A DNA stretch of 64,000 bases, taken from contig NZ_JABBXH010000003.1 in assembly GCF_012932965.1 (NCBI RefSeq), forward strand, positions 62,001 through 126,000, given 5' to 3'. The DNA is from Thalassotalea algicola. GTDB taxonomy: Bacteria; Pseudomonadota; Gammaproteobacteria; Enterobacterales; Alteromonadaceae. A model generated the notes under the pieces. The model saw only the letters and a list, made by a program, of their open reading frames with translations. It ran no database searches and was not told where the DNA came from. This document shows, one piece after another, positions 19,662 through 30,040 of the stretch. The position numbers and the translations under genes were made by a program. How positions within the stretch are numbered: position 1 is the first letter of the stretch; every line of letters starts with the position of its first letter.

Positions 19662-19791
19662 AGTTTTTGTACTTGTTGTTTTTCAATGAGAAGCTTGTAT
19701 TTAGGTTTATTGGCACAAAGCTTCAATGATGTGTTGATAATGGAATGCTGATGGATTTATTTTTACTTAATTATCAAGGGTTTATTTTTAA

Positions 19792-21828
19792 GTGGTAAAG
19801 GAAGAAAAATTTTTTGTTGGTGACTTTATTGTGTTGCCCGCACACAACAAAATTGTGCATGGCGAACAAAGTTTCCAACTTGAACCTAAGATAATGGATG
19901 TTCTTTGTTATCTGATTACCCATAAAAACCAGGTAATTAGCAAGCAAACATTGTTAGATGCTCTTTGGCCGGGACAAATGTTAGGGCAAGATGTAATCAC
20001 TCGGGCCATTTTTGAATTAAGAAAAACGTTCGGTGACGATGCAAAGCAGCCGATTTTCATTAGCACGATTCCTCGAAAAGGCTACTGTTTTATCCATGAC
20101 GTTACTAGCGATGATCCCATACCTATTCGAGTCAATTCAAATGTCGTGTCAACTAAAACTCAATATATTGTTTCCTTATTTGTGGTAATTGCCTTGCTAA
20201 TTGCTTATTGGTTATGGCTAGGCGTTAGCGAACCAAAAATCAGTAAACCTCAACTATCGTTAGTTAGTCATCAATTTGATAAAGCGAATAATCCAAATAT
20301 TTCACCCAATGGCGTAAATTTACTGTATGTAGCCGAACAAAATGACGAATATTTTGTTGTTAAAACGGATATCGGCTCTGAAAAACAAACTGTGTTGATA
20401 CGAACGGCAGAAAGAATCGTTGCACCCAAATGGTTGAACAATAATGAGATTATTTATGGTAAGTGCGAAGATGGTAAATGCGGTTTACATCAATTTAATA
20501 TTGCAGAGCGCGCAAATTCCCATTTGCCCTATCAGACGCGAGAAATTTTTAGCATAGAAGTTGCACCTAAGAATCAGCAAGTGTTAATCGCCAATTTACA
20601 AGGTGGTTTTCGTTCCTTTGATATAGTCGACTTAGCCAATCACCGGCTATTGGAACTGCCTGAAGCGATTAACGCTAGGAGGCCTGTATGGGGAAATAAC
20701 GATCGGCAGGTGTTTTTTTTAGCGAACACTCCAAACGGCAATCAAACGTTTAATTCATTTGACGTAACTTCTTTTAAACAAACTGAGATAGAACTGGCGG
20801 TTGATCAAATATTTACACTTGCCACAATGAATAACGACAAAATCTTAATATCAGCAAGAAAAGATGGACTAACAGGGGTTTGGACTTACGCGACCAATTC
20901 AGCGCAATTTGCCAAACTTATTGATGCCACGCCAGGAGAGGTCATTAGCGATTTAGCCTTTCATAACGAAAGTCAGCGACTAATATTTAAAAATGTAAAA
21001 CGCAATATAGATATAAATATTGAGGGTTTGGATGTTCACTTACCGAATGTTAATAGCGAACTTATTGATTTAAATGCGGTGTATTTAACTAAACGAGAAC
21101 AGCTGTTATTTGTGTCTAATCGTTCCGGTGCATATGAGCTATGGAGTGCACAACAAGAAGAACTAAAGAGACTAACTAACCTTAAGCTAAACGTTATTGA
21201 TAGACCTATCGTTAACATTCAACAAAATCAATTGGCATTTGTTTCAACTAAGCAAAATATCAGTAAACTGAGCGTGATTAATTTAGATACTCAACAAATA
21301 ACCTTTACACATCAATTTGATAAAAAAGTATTTCTTCTTGGTTGGGCAAATGATGAAACAGGGCTCTATTTTAGTACCGGCACTCGCGAAAATTATGCTA
21401 TCTACAACTTCTCATTGTTAGATAAAGCGACAAAGCCTGTTATGGTGAATGCTGGCGTAATGTTTCATGAAGATAAACAAGGAAATCATTACTTTGTAAA
21501 CATGGCGAGAAATTTCTTAATGCAGCAACAACCCAATGGTGAAGTAAGCGCATTGTTTCAGCTGCCTGAAAGCATGTTATTAACGCCCCACCAAACCGCC
21601 ATTGTTGACCAAGAATTATATTTCGTAGAGCGATTTAATAATAGATTAGAAGTGAAAGTTGTCTCGTTAATTGATGAACAACATAAAGAACATTCTGTAA
21701 TGAAATTGCCTCGAAATGCTTATATTACTCAGCTTGGTGGTCAGAAGAATCCGTTTGTTATTTATGATCTGCTAATCGAAGACAAACACCAATTGGTTAT
21801 TGCGCAATTTGACAAGGCTATCCGCTAA
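19792..21828 (+). CDS. Membrane-anchored CadC/ToxR-like regulator with a beta-propeller sensor
   Basis: 678 residues. The N-terminal cytosolic domain (about 1-100) is a winged helix of the OmpR/CadC class: LEPKIMDVLCYLITHKNQVISKQTLLDALWPGQ and the helix VITRAIFELRKTFGDDAKQPIFISTIPRKGYCF. A single transmembrane segment follows near residue 125 (IVSLFVVIALLIAYWLWLGV). The rest is a periplasmic TolB-like or WD40-like beta-propeller. Start is GTG. It faces away from the FG-GAP gene at 19661, 130 bases apart, so it might control it. The signal is unknown. Confidence 0.85.
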   Translation: MVKEEKFFVGDFIVLPAHNKIVHGEQSFQLEPKIMDVLCYLITHKNQVISKQTLLDALWPGQMLGQDVITRAIFELRKTFGDDAKQPIFISTIPRKGYCFIHDVTSDDPIPIRVNSNVVSTKTQYIVSLFVVIALLIAYWLWLGVSEPKISKPQLSLVSHQFDKANNPNISPNGVNLLYVAEQNDEYFVVKTDIGSEKQTVLIRTAERIVAPKWLNNNEIIYGKCEDGKCGLHQFNIAERANSHLPYQTREIFSIEVAPKNQQVLIANLQGGFRSFDIVDLANHRLLELPEAINARRPVWGNNDRQVFFLANTPNGNQTFNSFDVTSFKQTEIELAVDQIFTLATMNNDKILISARKDGLTGVWTYATNSAQFAKLIDATPGEVISDLAFHNESQRLIFKNVKRNIDINIEGLDVHLPNVNSELIDLNAVYLTKREQLLFVSNRSGAYELWSAQQEELKRLTNLKLNVIDRPIVNIQQNQLAFVSTKQNISKLSVINLDTQQITFTHQFDKKVFLLGWANDETGLYFSTGTRENYAIYNFSLLDKATKPVMVNAGVMFHEDKQGNHYFVNMARNFLMQQQPNGEVSALFQLPESMLLTPHQTAIVDQELYFVERFNNRLEVKVVSLIDEQHKEHSVMKLPRNAYITQLGGQKNPFVIYDLLIEDKHQLVIAQFDKAIR

Positions 21829-21870
21829 ATTAACGTTATTTTTAATTTCAGCGTACAAGTAAACACTCAA

Positions 21871-21888
21871 TTTAAACGCCTGTTTAAA
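21871..21888. promoter_or_regulatory. Candidate PsrA-type operator upstream of fadBA
   Basis: TTTAAACGCCTGTTTAAA has TTTAAAC paired with GTTTAAA around a four-base centre, 96 bases before fadB. The form (AAAC-N4-GTTT flanked by T/A) resembles the site of PsrA, the TetR regulator that controls beta-oxidation in many gammaproteobacteria. No psrA gene is in the window. Confidence 0.5.
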
Positions 21889-21983
21889 ATATTTGCTTTT
21901 AATTTTTTTTCAAGGCAAACTCAGTCAGCTATTATTAATAATTAAACTACAACAAGCACCCGTTCGGGTGGAGGAGATCAGGC

Positions 21984-24146
21984 ATGTTATTTCAAGGCAA
22001 CAGCCTTTCTGCCGAGTTACTCGCCGATGGTATTGTCGAATTTAAATTCGATGCACAAGGCTCAGTAAACAAGTTCGATCAGGCAACATTTGAAGAATAT
22101 CGTGCAGCTGTTGCAGCTATCAACAGCTGTGGCGAAGCAAAAGGTGTCATCGTTACATCTGGTAAGTCAGCATTTATCGTTGGTGCAGACATTACAGAGT
22201 TCCTAGAAACATTCAAACAACCAGAAGAAGCGCTAGTGCCTTGGGTAAAAGCGGCGTCAGATGTATTCGATTCTTTTGAAGATTTACAAATTCCAACAGT
22301 TGCTGCCGTTAATGGTTTTGCATTAGGTGGCGGTTGTGAAATGACTTTAGCTTGTGACTACCGTGTTGCAGATACAACTGCTTCTATTGGTCTTCCAGAA
22401 GTAAAGTTAGGCTTAATGCCTGGTTTTGGTGGCACAGTTCGTCTACCTCGTATTATTGGCGCAGATAACGCTATTGAGTGGATGTCCACTGGTAAAGCGC
22501 ATAAAGCGGCAGCTGCAATGGCTGTTGGTGCAGTAGATGCAGTTGTTGCACCTGAGCATTTACGTGAAGCAGCTATTTCAATGGTAAAACAAGCTATTGA
22601 AGGTAAGTTAGATTGGAAAGCAAAGCGTCAACCTAAATTAGAAGCATTGAAACTTAGCCCAACAGAAACAGTAATGACCTTTAATACGTGTAAAGGCATG
22701 ATTGCGGCGAAAGCTGGTAAGCACTACCCTGCACCAATGGTGACGGTAAATACTATTGAAGCTGCTGCTGGTTTAGACAGAGCAGGGGCGATGCACCTAG
22801 AGAATGTTGGATTTGCTAAGCTTGCTAAAACAGATGCTGCGATTGCCCAAATTGGCATCTTTATGTCTGACCAAGTGATCAAAGGTAAAGCGAAGAAAGC
22901 GGCGAAAGCAGTTGCTAAACCGGTAGAAAAAGCAGCCGTATTAGGTGCGGGTATTATGGGTGGCGGTATTGCATATCAGTCAGCTTATAAAGGTACGCCA
23001 ATTGTCATGAAAGACATCGCTGATGAAGCGCTTGATCTAGGTTTGACAACAGCTGCTGGTATTTTAACTAAGCAAGTTGAGCGCGGCCGTATGAACGCCA
23101 AGAAAATGGCTGGCGTGCTAAACAACATCACCCCAACACTTAGTTACGACAACGTAAAAGGTGTTGATGTAGTTGTTGAAGCGGTTGTTGAAAACCCAAA
23201 AGTTAAAGGCATGGTGTTAGCTGAAGTTGAAGAAATTGCCGGCGAAAATGCCATTATTACTTCAAATACTTCAACTATTTCTATCGATTTACTTGCCGAA
23301 AGCGTTAAACGAAAAGATAAATTCTGTGGCATGCATTTCTTTAATCCTGTGCATAAAATGCCACTAGTTGAAGTTATTCGTGGTAAAGAAACCTCAGATG
23401 AAACCGTAGCAGCTGTAGTTGCATACGCTGCGAAAATGGGTAAATCACCTATTGTTGTGAATGACTGCCCTGGTTTCTATGTAAACCGTGTTTTATTCCC
23501 TTACTTTGCTGGCTTTAGCCACCTAGTTAAAGAAGGTGCTGACTTTACGGCCGTAGATAAAGTGATGGAAAAAGTCTTTGGCTGGCCGATGGGTCCTGCA
23601 TACTTACTAGACGTAGTTGGTATCGATACCGCTGATCACTGTACAGGTGTGATGTCGGCTGGCTTCCCAACTCGCATGACTAAGATTGATAACGACCCAG
23701 TAAGCAAGCTATATGCTGATGAACGTTACGGTCAGAAGAACGGCAAAGGTTTCTACGACTACGGCAAAGACAAGCGTGGTCGTCCAACTAAAGTAGCAAG
23801 CGAGACTGCATATCAATTAATTGGTAATGCACAAAGCAAAGACTTTGATAAAGATGAAATTATTGCTCGCCTAATGATCCCAATGGTGAACGAAGTGGTT
23901 CGCTGTTTAGAAGAAGGCATTGTTGATACAGCATCTGAAGCCGATATGGGCTTAATTTATGGCTTAGGTTTCCCTCCGTTCCGTGGTGGTCCAATTCGCT
24001 ACTTAGAAACAGTAGGTATCGCAAACTTCATTGAAATGGCCGACAAGTTTGCGCATTTAGGTGAAATTTACCAAGTTACAGACGGTATGCGTGAAATGGC
24101 TGCATCAGGCAAGTCATATTACACAACTGACGTGAAAACAGCTTAA
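21984..24146 (+). CDS. fadB: Multifunctional fatty acid oxidation complex alpha subunit FadB
   Basis: 720 residues, the usual FadB length. The N-terminal enoyl-CoA hydratase/isomerase (about 1-190) has [20 protein letters not shown] and [20 protein letters not shown] with two glutamates. The 3-hydroxyacyl-CoA dehydrogenase part starts at the Rossmann motif [13 protein letters not shown] (about residue 318) and has [14 protein letters not shown]. It catalyses hydration and oxidation in aerobic beta-oxidation. A strong ribosome site (GGAGGAGAT) precedes ATG. fadA follows by 15 bases. Confidence 0.97.
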   Translation: MLFQGNSLSAELLADGIVEFKFDAQGSVNKFDQATFEEYRAAVAAINSCGEAKGVIVTSGKSAFIVGADITEFLETFKQPEEALVPWVKAASDVFDSFEDLQIPTVAAVNGFALGGGCEMTLACDYRVADTTASIGLPEVKLGLMPGFGGTVRLPRIIGADNAIEWMSTGKAHKAAAAMAVGAVDAVVAPEHLREAAISMVKQAIEGKLDWKAKRQPKLEALKLSPTETVMTFNTCKGMIAAKAGKHYPAPMVTVNTIEAAAGLDRAGAMHLENVGFAKLAKTDAAIAQIGIFMSDQVIKGKAKKAAKAVAKPVEKAAVLGAGIMGGGIAYQSAYKGTPIVMKDIADEALDLGLTTAAGILTKQVERGRMNAKKMAGVLNNITPTLSYDNVKGVDVVVEAVVENPKVKGMVLAEVEEIAGENAIITSNTSTISIDLLAESVKRKDKFCGMHFFNPVHKMPLVEVIRGKETSDETVAAVVAYAAKMGKSPIVVNDCPGFYVNRVLFPYFAGFSHLVKEGADFTAVDKVMEKVFGWPMGPAYLLDVVGIDTADHCTGVMSAGFPTRMTKIDNDPVSKLYADERYGQKNGKGFYDYGKDKRGRPTKVASETAYQLIGNAQSKDFDKDEIIARLMIPMVNEVVRCLEEGIVDTASEADMGLIYGLGFPPFRGGPIRYLETVGIANFIEMADKFAHLGEIYQVTDGMREMAASGKSYYTTDVKTA

Positions 24147-25325
<1,179 letters not shown>

Positions 25326-25334
25326 CTCTCGGCT

Positions 25335-25412
25335 AAAAAGCGCTTCTTCTTTATCGGAAGTACTCATGTGTAGTTACACATTGTGTGCTTCCTCTTCAAG
25401 CAAGCGCTTTTT
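25335..25412 (+). terminator. Long hairpin terminator after fadBA
   Basis: AAAAAGCGCTT pairs with AAGCGCTTTTT over a loop that itself can fold (GGAAG with CTTCC). It ends in T, so it may terminate fadBA transcription. The structure is larger than a usual terminator, and could also stabilise the message. Confidence 0.6.
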
Positions 25413-25451
25413 ATCTATCGACTTTTTAATCTCTACACGCGTTTAATAATC

Positions 25452-25484
25452 TGAAAGGACTACATTTGTAGTCCTTTTTTTATA
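25452..25484. terminator. Terminator for the YeiH gene and backup for fadBA
   Basis: AAAGGACTAC and GTAGTCCTTT pair around a short ATTT loop and end in T in the + direction; in the minus direction the A run before the stem gives T after it. It lies just past the stop of the gene at 25480. Confidence 0.7.
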
Positions 25485-26460
25485 AATACATTAATGCAAC
25501 TAAGATAAAGCCTGCAATCCACACTGTTTCCGCAATCATTAAAAGTATCGGTTTGATGCCAACACAAGCCAATTTATTCAAGTTTGATTTCATCCCTATG
25601 GCTGCAATCGAAATAACAAGTGCAAAGCGACTGACTTCCGTTGCTGTAGTGGTAATTAATTCTGGCAACTCAACAAAAGAGTTAAGTGACATTAGAACAA
25701 CAAAAGCTATTAAGAAGGGCGGAAAGCTAGTAGAGCCTCCTTCAGACTTGCTTGATTTATATTGAGCGTTGATCGCCAATAACATCATGAGTACCACAGG
25801 CATTAAAAAGCTTACGCGTACTAATTTAACTAGGGTTGATAAGTCACCTGTTTGCTCTGACACCGAGTAACCAGCACCAACCACTTGTGCAACATCATGA
25901 ATGGTGCCACCAAGAAAAATGCTGGTATGGTACTCGCTAAGCCCCAAATAATTAGCAATGATTGGGTAAGCCACCATGGCCACAGTTGATAACGATGTCA
26001 CCCCAATAATCGTTAATAATGTATCCCTTTCTTTGTGCTCGCTATTAGGTAGCACTGCGGAAATGGCCATTGCTGCTGATGCGCCGCATATCGCGACAGA
26101 GCCACCAGTTAATGCACCAAAGGTTTTAGTTAGGCCCATGGTACGGCTTAATACAAGACCAAAGGCGATAGTGGTGAGTATCGCCATTAACAGCAGTAAC
26201 GCGGTTGACCAGCCAAGTGAGACTAAGTCGTCAAATGCAATTCTAAAACCAAGTAGTGCTACGCCAACACGTAATACGGTGGAGGCGGTAAACTCGATAC
26301 CCGCTTGAAATGCACCTTCTTGGTGTAAAAATGACAAAGCGATACCGAGCAATAGCGCAAACAGCATGGCTGGCGCGGCATAGTGTGAAGAAAGAAATAG
26401 TGCAGCCATCCCTGTGATTGCTGCAATACTGGTACCCGGAAATAGCGCTTTAATATTCAT
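25480..26460 (-). CDS. YeiH-type putative sulfate exporter family membrane protein
   Basis: 326 residues with about ten hydrophobic segments. The motif SVAICGASAAMAI and HDVAQVVGAGYSVS are typical of the YeiH/YadS family (UPF0324). It is reported to be a sulfate or sulfite exporter, but not shown for this group. It sits on the minus strand between fadA (facing) and the enoyl-CoA isomerase gene, on the same strand with a 69-base gap, and could follow it in one transcript. Confidence 0.8.
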   Translation of the reverse strand: MNIKALFPGTSIAAITGMAALFLSSHYAAPAMLFALLLGIALSFLHQEGAFQAGIEFTASTVLRVGVALLGFRIAFDDLVSLGWSTALLLLMAILTTIAFGLVLSRTMGLTKTFGALTGGSVAICGASAAMAISAVLPNSEHKERDTLLTIIGVTSLSTVAMVAYPIIANYLGLSEYHTSIFLGGTIHDVAQVVGAGYSVSEQTGDLSTLVKLVRVSFLMPVVLMMLLAINAQYKSSKSEGGSTSFPPFLIAFVVLMSLNSFVELPELITTTATEVSRFALVISIAAIGMKSNLNKLACVGIKPILLMIAETVWIAGFILVALMYL

Positions 26461-26529
26461 TAATGTCTTGAAATTGAAATACTCGATAGGAGTATTAGCT
26501 TTTAAGTTGGCTAATGCAACTACTGTCGA

Positions 26530-27375
26530 TTACAGCAGTCTTGCCCATAGTGGACGTAATCCCGTCACAATAAAGAATGCCGCTGCTAGGCCATATTTCT
26601 TCTTACTCCATAAAAACTTAGCTTGATTCAGTAAAAATTTACGGCTTAAAAAAGCGTTCGCTAATGCTTTAGATTCGATGTAATTAGTACGTTTTAATTC
26701 GTCTTTATTTGAACCTGCTAAGAATGCTCTTTGCTGTCCTGTTTCAACCCAGCTTTTTGCGATATTGAATGCTGCTGATTGAAGTTCAGTCTGGGGGACA
26801 ACTTTTTGTACTAAACCAATAGATAGTCCTTGCTGTGCAGTTGGTCGCCAGCCAACATCTCCTAGCATTAGCTGAGCGTTTTTACTCCCCATTAACCTTG
26901 GAAAATGCACACTTGAACAACCTTCTGGTGGAACGCCTAAAGCAGCAAATGGTGTCGAAAAAGTCGCTTCTTCTGCAGCGATAATGTAGTTACATAACGT
27001 GGCAGTAGTAACGCTTGCTCCAATAGCAGGGCCGTTAACAGCTACTAAAATAGGTTTTTCCACATTAATAAAAGTATCAAACAAATTCAGGTTATGTTCA
27101 AAAATAGCAGCTTGAAGTTTTTTTGGATGCATTAGTTGAACGGCAGAGCTTAAGTTAACACCGGCTGAATAATAACGTCCGGTTCCAGTAAAAACTATCG
27201 CTTTAACGTTGTCACTTTTATTAGCCAAATCGAGTGCTGTTTTGAATGCTTCCATCATCGGTATTGTCCAGCCATTGAGTTTATTTGGCTGGTTCATGGT
27301 AATGGTTAATACACCCTCTTTAAGCGATGTTTCAATGCACTTTGCAAGGTTGTCTGCTAAGTTAAGGTCGTTCAC
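26530..27375 (-). CDS. Enoyl-CoA hydratase/isomerase family protein, likely delta3-delta2-enoyl-CoA isomerase
   Basis: 281 residues of the crotonase fold. The oxyanion-hole segment is TGTGRYYSAGVNLS and the helix region is AVNGPAIGASVTT. The catalytic Glu lies in VPPEGCSSVHFPRLMG, as in the eukaryotic ECI2-type isomerases, where one glutamate moves the double bond of unsaturated fatty acids. The other glutamate of hydratases is absent. It would help oxidise unsaturated fatty acids beside fadBA. The integron array begins 354 bases to the right. Confidence 0.8.
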   Translation of the reverse strand: MNDLNLADNLAKCIETSLKEGVLTITMNQPNKLNGWTIPMMEAFKTALDLANKSDNVKAIVFTGTGRYYSAGVNLSSAVQLMHPKKLQAAIFEHNLNLFDTFINVEKPILVAVNGPAIGASVTTATLCNYIIAAEEATFSTPFAALGVPPEGCSSVHFPRLMGSKNAQLMLGDVGWRPTAQQGLSIGLVQKVVPQTELQSAAFNIAKSWVETGQQRAFLAGSNKDELKRTNYIESKALANAFLSRKFLLNQAKFLWSKKKYGLAAAFFIVTGLRPLWARLL

Positions 27376-27728
27376 TGTATTGTTCAGTTTATTGATTGAG
27401 TTTAACTATTTATAAACTAATCTGGTACGACCAGCAAATGGTGTTGTCAATTATTGGCTTGAATTTGGCTGAACCTAAATCTCTGTTGTGAGCGACAAGC
27501 AGACATTGAAATACTTTTATTTGATACTGTTTTTATATCCAGAATTTACAACTTTCCCCCATATTCAAGAAAATGACCCATTTGCGCATTTTAGTCCTTA
27601 GACCACAGTATTAGTCTTGAAGTATTTTCTTATCTAGCAAAAGCTTAGTAAGTTTGTTAATAATGTAGTAATCAGAAAAGTGCGCGATTGCAAATCAGAA
27701 ATATGCGCTATTTGCGCACTATTAAATT
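27376..27728. other. Region between the enoyl-CoA isomerase gene and the first integron cassette
   Basis: No gene is seen in 353 bases. The minus side carries the isomerase promoter. Near the right end an inverted repeat AGTGCGC/GCGCACT (27679-27720 area) lies just before the first cassette core. The integrase gene that should lie here, reading left, is absent. Confidence 0.6.
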
Positions 27729-27735
27729 GTTAGGT
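27729..27735 (+). other. Left-end integron core site (attI-like remnant)
   Basis: GTTAGGT, a GTTRRRY core, opens the first cassette. Its reverse complement ACCTAAC opens attC1, as expected of a cassette. Upstream there is no attC-like stem, so this could be the attI or attachment edge of the array. Confidence 0.6.
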
Positions 27736-27741
27736 TTCTAC

Positions 27742-28026
27742 ATGACGACACTTATGTACTTTGCTCTAGCTTCATATTTTGTTGTTCTAGGAAATTACGA
27801 ATTAAAGCTTCGAAGCACTTTTAGAAATAATCAGCAAATGATTGGTGAGTTGTCATTTTTTCGTAATCATATAAAACACGTTGCTGTTAGTATGTTTTCG
27901 ATATTCTCATTTGCATTTTGGGGATATTCAAGGGAGTTAAATAAAGCTGGAGTACTTACTTTTTTAATGCAAGTTATATTGTGTTTTGTGACAATTTATA
28001 GTGGTTTATCAAGTCAAGGAGGATAA
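27742..28026 (+). CDS. Integron cassette 1: small membrane protein
   Basis: The open frame goes back to 27688, across the cassette edge. ATG 27742, seven bases after the core GTTAGGT, is the cassette's own start and gives 94 residues: MTTLMYFALASYFVVLGNYELK. Two or three hydrophobic segments (2-16, near 50-60 and 74-85). No family is recognised. The stop overlaps the start of attC1, as is usual for cassettes. Confidence 0.65.
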   Translation: MTTLMYFALASYFVVLGNYELKLRSTFRNNQQMIGELSFFRNHIKHVAVSMFSIFSFAFWGYSRELNKAGVLTFLMQVILCFVTIYSGLSSQGG

Positions 28027-28128
28027 ACCTAACAAGCCATTGCAGTGCAGGACTTTTAACAGTTGGCTTTCCTCACTGCGTTCGTTATTTTAACCAACTA
28101 TTAAAAGCCCCTGAATGGGGCGTTAGGC
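28027..28128 (+). repeat. attC1 integron recombination site
   Basis: 102 bases between ACCTAAC and GTTAGGC. The inner part has an imperfect palindrome: AACAGTTGGCT...TTTAACCAACTATT. The opening core is the reverse complement of the core of cassette 1. The closing core starts cassette 2. Confidence 0.85.
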
Positions 28129-28135
28129 GTACTCG

Positions 28136-28477
28136 ATGGTTCAGTTCAATAAAAATAGAATCGAGATAAATGGAAACACTGTTGAGTTGCCATACTCAAT
28201 TTTGGAAGCTAAGGAATTCGGGCAGAACATTTTAGTTATTTTTGACTACATAGAGTTCAACCAAAACTCTGTAGCTCGCAATTTTCATTGTATAAATCAA
28301 GACGGTTCTGCTTTATGGGTTGCAGAAAACCCTACAACTAATAGTACAGATGCTTTTACTAATTTCTCTAGCCTCGATTTAAAACTTAATCAGGTTGTTG
28401 TTCATAATTTTGCAGGCTTTACATGCACTATTAGTCTAACTGATGGTAAGTTATTAAAAGGTGAGTTTACAAAGTAG
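28136..28477 (+). CDS. Integron cassette 2: hypothetical beta-rich protein
   Basis: 113 residues starting seven bases after the cassette core. Many short hydrophobic beta-like segments (VELPYSILEAKEFGQNILVIFDYIE, VVVHNFAGFTCTISL). No signal peptide or family is recognised. The pattern suggests a small beta-propeller-like or beta-sheet cytosolic protein. It ends inside attC2's left edge. Confidence 0.6.
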   Translation: MVQFNKNRIEINGNTVELPYSILEAKEFGQNILVIFDYIEFNQNSVARNFHCINQDGSALWVAENPTTNSTDAFTNFSSLDLKLNQVVVHNFAGFTCTISLTDGKLLKGEFTK

Positions 28478-28478
28478 C

Positions 28479-28583
28479 GCCTAACAAGCGCATTAAGTGA
28501 AGGGACTGCTAACGCTTGGCTCGGTTCCGCTTCGCTGCACAAGTATAGCCAAGCATTATTAGCCCCTTATGCGGGCGTTAAGT
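28479..28583 (+). repeat. attC2 integron recombination site
   Basis: 105 bases from GCCTAAC to GTTAAGT. The central arms AACGCTTGGCT and AGCCAAGCATT pair with one offset base, the usual extrahelical base arrangement. The opening core complements the core of cassette 2 exactly. Confidence 0.88.
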
Positions 28584-28598
28584 TGCAATGGAGTTAGT

Positions 28599-28985
28599 AT
28601 GCCACTTAAGGTTGATCACATGACTTTGTTGGTTTCATCTTTAGTAAAAAGTATGCCGTATTACGACAAACTATTGAATTTAATTGGGTTCAAAAAAATA
28701 CGGGATTATGTATGGACAGACGAAGATGGTTTTTTCATACAATTTAATCAAGCTAAAGATGGCACTAGTGAGTACGAACGTTATGGAGCAGGAATGAACC
28801 ATATCGGCTTTTGCGCTCCTACACCTGAATTTGTCACTGATGTACAAAAGCAAATGAAAGAAGCTGGTTTTTTGGTTCCAGAAACCCAGCATAGAGATGG
28901 AGGAGTTGCTTTGTTCATGAAAGATCCAGATGGTATTCGTTTTGAAATAACATATTACCCACCTGGAATGGCTGTAGTTGATTAA
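28599..28985 (+). CDS. Integron cassette 3: VOC (glyoxalase/bleomycin-resistance) fold protein
   Basis: ATG 28599 gives 128 residues; the frame from 28569 crosses the attC. The sequence is VDHMTLLVSSLVKSMPYYDKLL, then WTDEDGFFIQF, GMNHIGFCAPTPEFV and GGVALFMKDPDGIRFEITYYPPG, the two beta-alpha-beta-beta-beta modules of the VOC fold with metal-ligand candidates His 7, His near residue 58, and Glu in RFEITYY. The substrate is unknown; such genes are common in integrons and may confer resistance or detoxification. Confidence 0.85.
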   Translation: MPLKVDHMTLLVSSLVKSMPYYDKLLNLIGFKKIRDYVWTDEDGFFIQFNQAKDGTSEYERYGAGMNHIGFCAPTPEFVTDVQKQMKEAGFLVPETQHRDGGVALFMKDPDGIRFEITYYPPGMAVVD

Positions 28986-29003
28986 GTATCGTTAGGTATA
29001 GCA

Positions 29004-29108
29004 ACTTAACAAGCGCATTAAGCAACGGGACACATAACAGTTGGTTGGGTTCCGCTTCGCTGCACATTTTAACCAACTATTATTTAGCCCCTTATGCGGG
29101 CGTTAGGT
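29004..29108 (+). repeat. attC3 integron recombination site
   Basis: 105 bases from ACTTAAC to GTTAGGT. Closely like attC2 (TTCCGCTTCGCTGCACA at the centre). The opening core is the exact reverse complement of GTTAAGT that opens cassette 3. Confidence 0.88.
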
Positions 29109-29122
29109 ACACAGACATAGTC

Positions 29123-29428
29123 ATGGATGATATTTCAAAATTTGGTAACTTATCTCAGTTCTTTGGTGGTTACTTTCATCAAGATTTTATGGAAGAATTC
29201 GGTTCTCCTGAAAATGCGTTCAATGCATTTCTTTCAAACTCAAGTAAGGATTTAATTAAGCACACTCATAAAGAGTTGGACTCATTTCTAGCTTTAGAGC
29301 TAAGTGAATCTGAACTTGCTGAGTCACTTGGTTCTTTGTACTGTGATTACCTTCCAAGCTCTGATAATTTAACTATTAATGAGTGGCTTACAAAGTTAAG
29401 CAAATCTATGGTGCATAAGTGTACCTAA
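29123..29428 (+). CDS. Integron cassette 4: contact-dependent inhibition immunity-like protein
   Basis: ATG 29123 gives 101 residues; the frame from 29045 crosses attC3. The pattern LSQFFGGYFHQDFMEEFGSP, then the helical DLIKHTHKELDSFLALELSESELAESLG and NEWLTKLSK, is that of small proteins annotated as CDI-system immunity (CdiI_2 type). No toxin gene is adjacent, so it would be an orphan immunity protein. Assignment rests on memory of the family pattern. Confidence 0.65.
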   Translation: MDDISKFGNLSQFFGGYFHQDFMEEFGSPENAFNAFLSNSSKDLIKHTHKELDSFLALELSESELAESLGSLYCDYLPSSDNLTINEWLTKLSKSMVHKCT

Positions 29429-29523
29429 CAAGGCAATAAAGCAGGAAAATTTACAGTTGGCTGTTTTCACTGCGTTCAACAATTTTAGCCAACAATAAAT
29501 TTCCCCATATTGGTGCGTTATAC
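29423..29523 (+). repeat. attC4 integron recombination site
   Basis: 101 bases from ACCTAAC to GTTATAC. The closing core is not a strict GTTRRRY (T at the fifth base). The opening core complements cassette 4's GTTAGGT. The inner arms are ACAGTTGGCT and AGCCAACAATAAA. Confidence 0.82.
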
Positions 29524-29530
29524 GTAATCT

Positions 29531-29824
29531 ATGAATCAGTTAAGCACCAAACAAAAAAGCTTTTATAAAGAAATTGCCAGAATACTATGGGAAGAATGGG
29601 ATCCTATTGGTGTAAACGACGGAGATAATCAGTGGAATGACGAATATGATAGTTATGTGCCACACACGTTTAAGCTTGCTTTAGATAATGCAGACGCATC
29701 TAAAATAGCTAAACATTTATCAACTGCGATTATCCAAAATATGGGATTGTCTTCTAACCCAAATCATGATTTAAGAGTTGCGCAGCTAATTACAGAAACC
29801 AAGATTAAGATGCTTGGGAGCTAA
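29531..29824 (+). CDS. Integron cassette 5: small DUF1871-like protein
   Basis: 97 residues with YKEIARILWEEWDPIGVNDG and WNDEYDSYVPHTFKLALDNADASKIAKHLSTA. The WDPIGV...DEYDSYVP pattern resembles small helical proteins of the DUF1871 type, which are frequent in integron cassettes. Function unknown. The gene starts eight bases after the core GTTATAC and ends five bases before the next attC. Confidence 0.65.
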   Translation: MNQLSTKQKSFYKEIARILWEEWDPIGVNDGDNQWNDEYDSYVPHTFKLALDNADASKIAKHLSTAIIQNMGLSSNPNHDLRVAQLITETKIKMLGS

Positions 29825-29828
29825 TCAC

Positions 29829-29932
29829 GTATAACAAGCTGTTTAAGTGCGGGACTGCTAACGTTTGGCTCAGTTTCGCTTCGCTACACATTTTAGCCAA
29901 ACATTAATCAGCCCCTTAACAGGGCGTTATGG
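29829..29932 (+). repeat. attC5 integron recombination site
   Basis: 104 bases from GTATAAC to GTTATGG. The opening core is the reverse complement of cassette 5's boundary GTTATAC, both sharing the non-consensus base. Arms: ACGTTTGGCT and AGCCAAACATTA. Confidence 0.85.
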
Positions 29933-30040
29933 TTACTGATAGAGAGTGGCCTGTATTTTTGACTTTGACCTTCCGGACGGTATTACGCTGCCGTTAGTCG
30001 AAATCTTATCGCTGTTCCAGTAAAGGATATATACGTACAA

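Noticed and set aside
28991-29010. An extra GTTAGGT directly after the VOC gene stop
   Set aside because: It has no attC stem on either side, and the real attC3 opening core (ACTTAAC at 29004) matches cassette 3's boundary.
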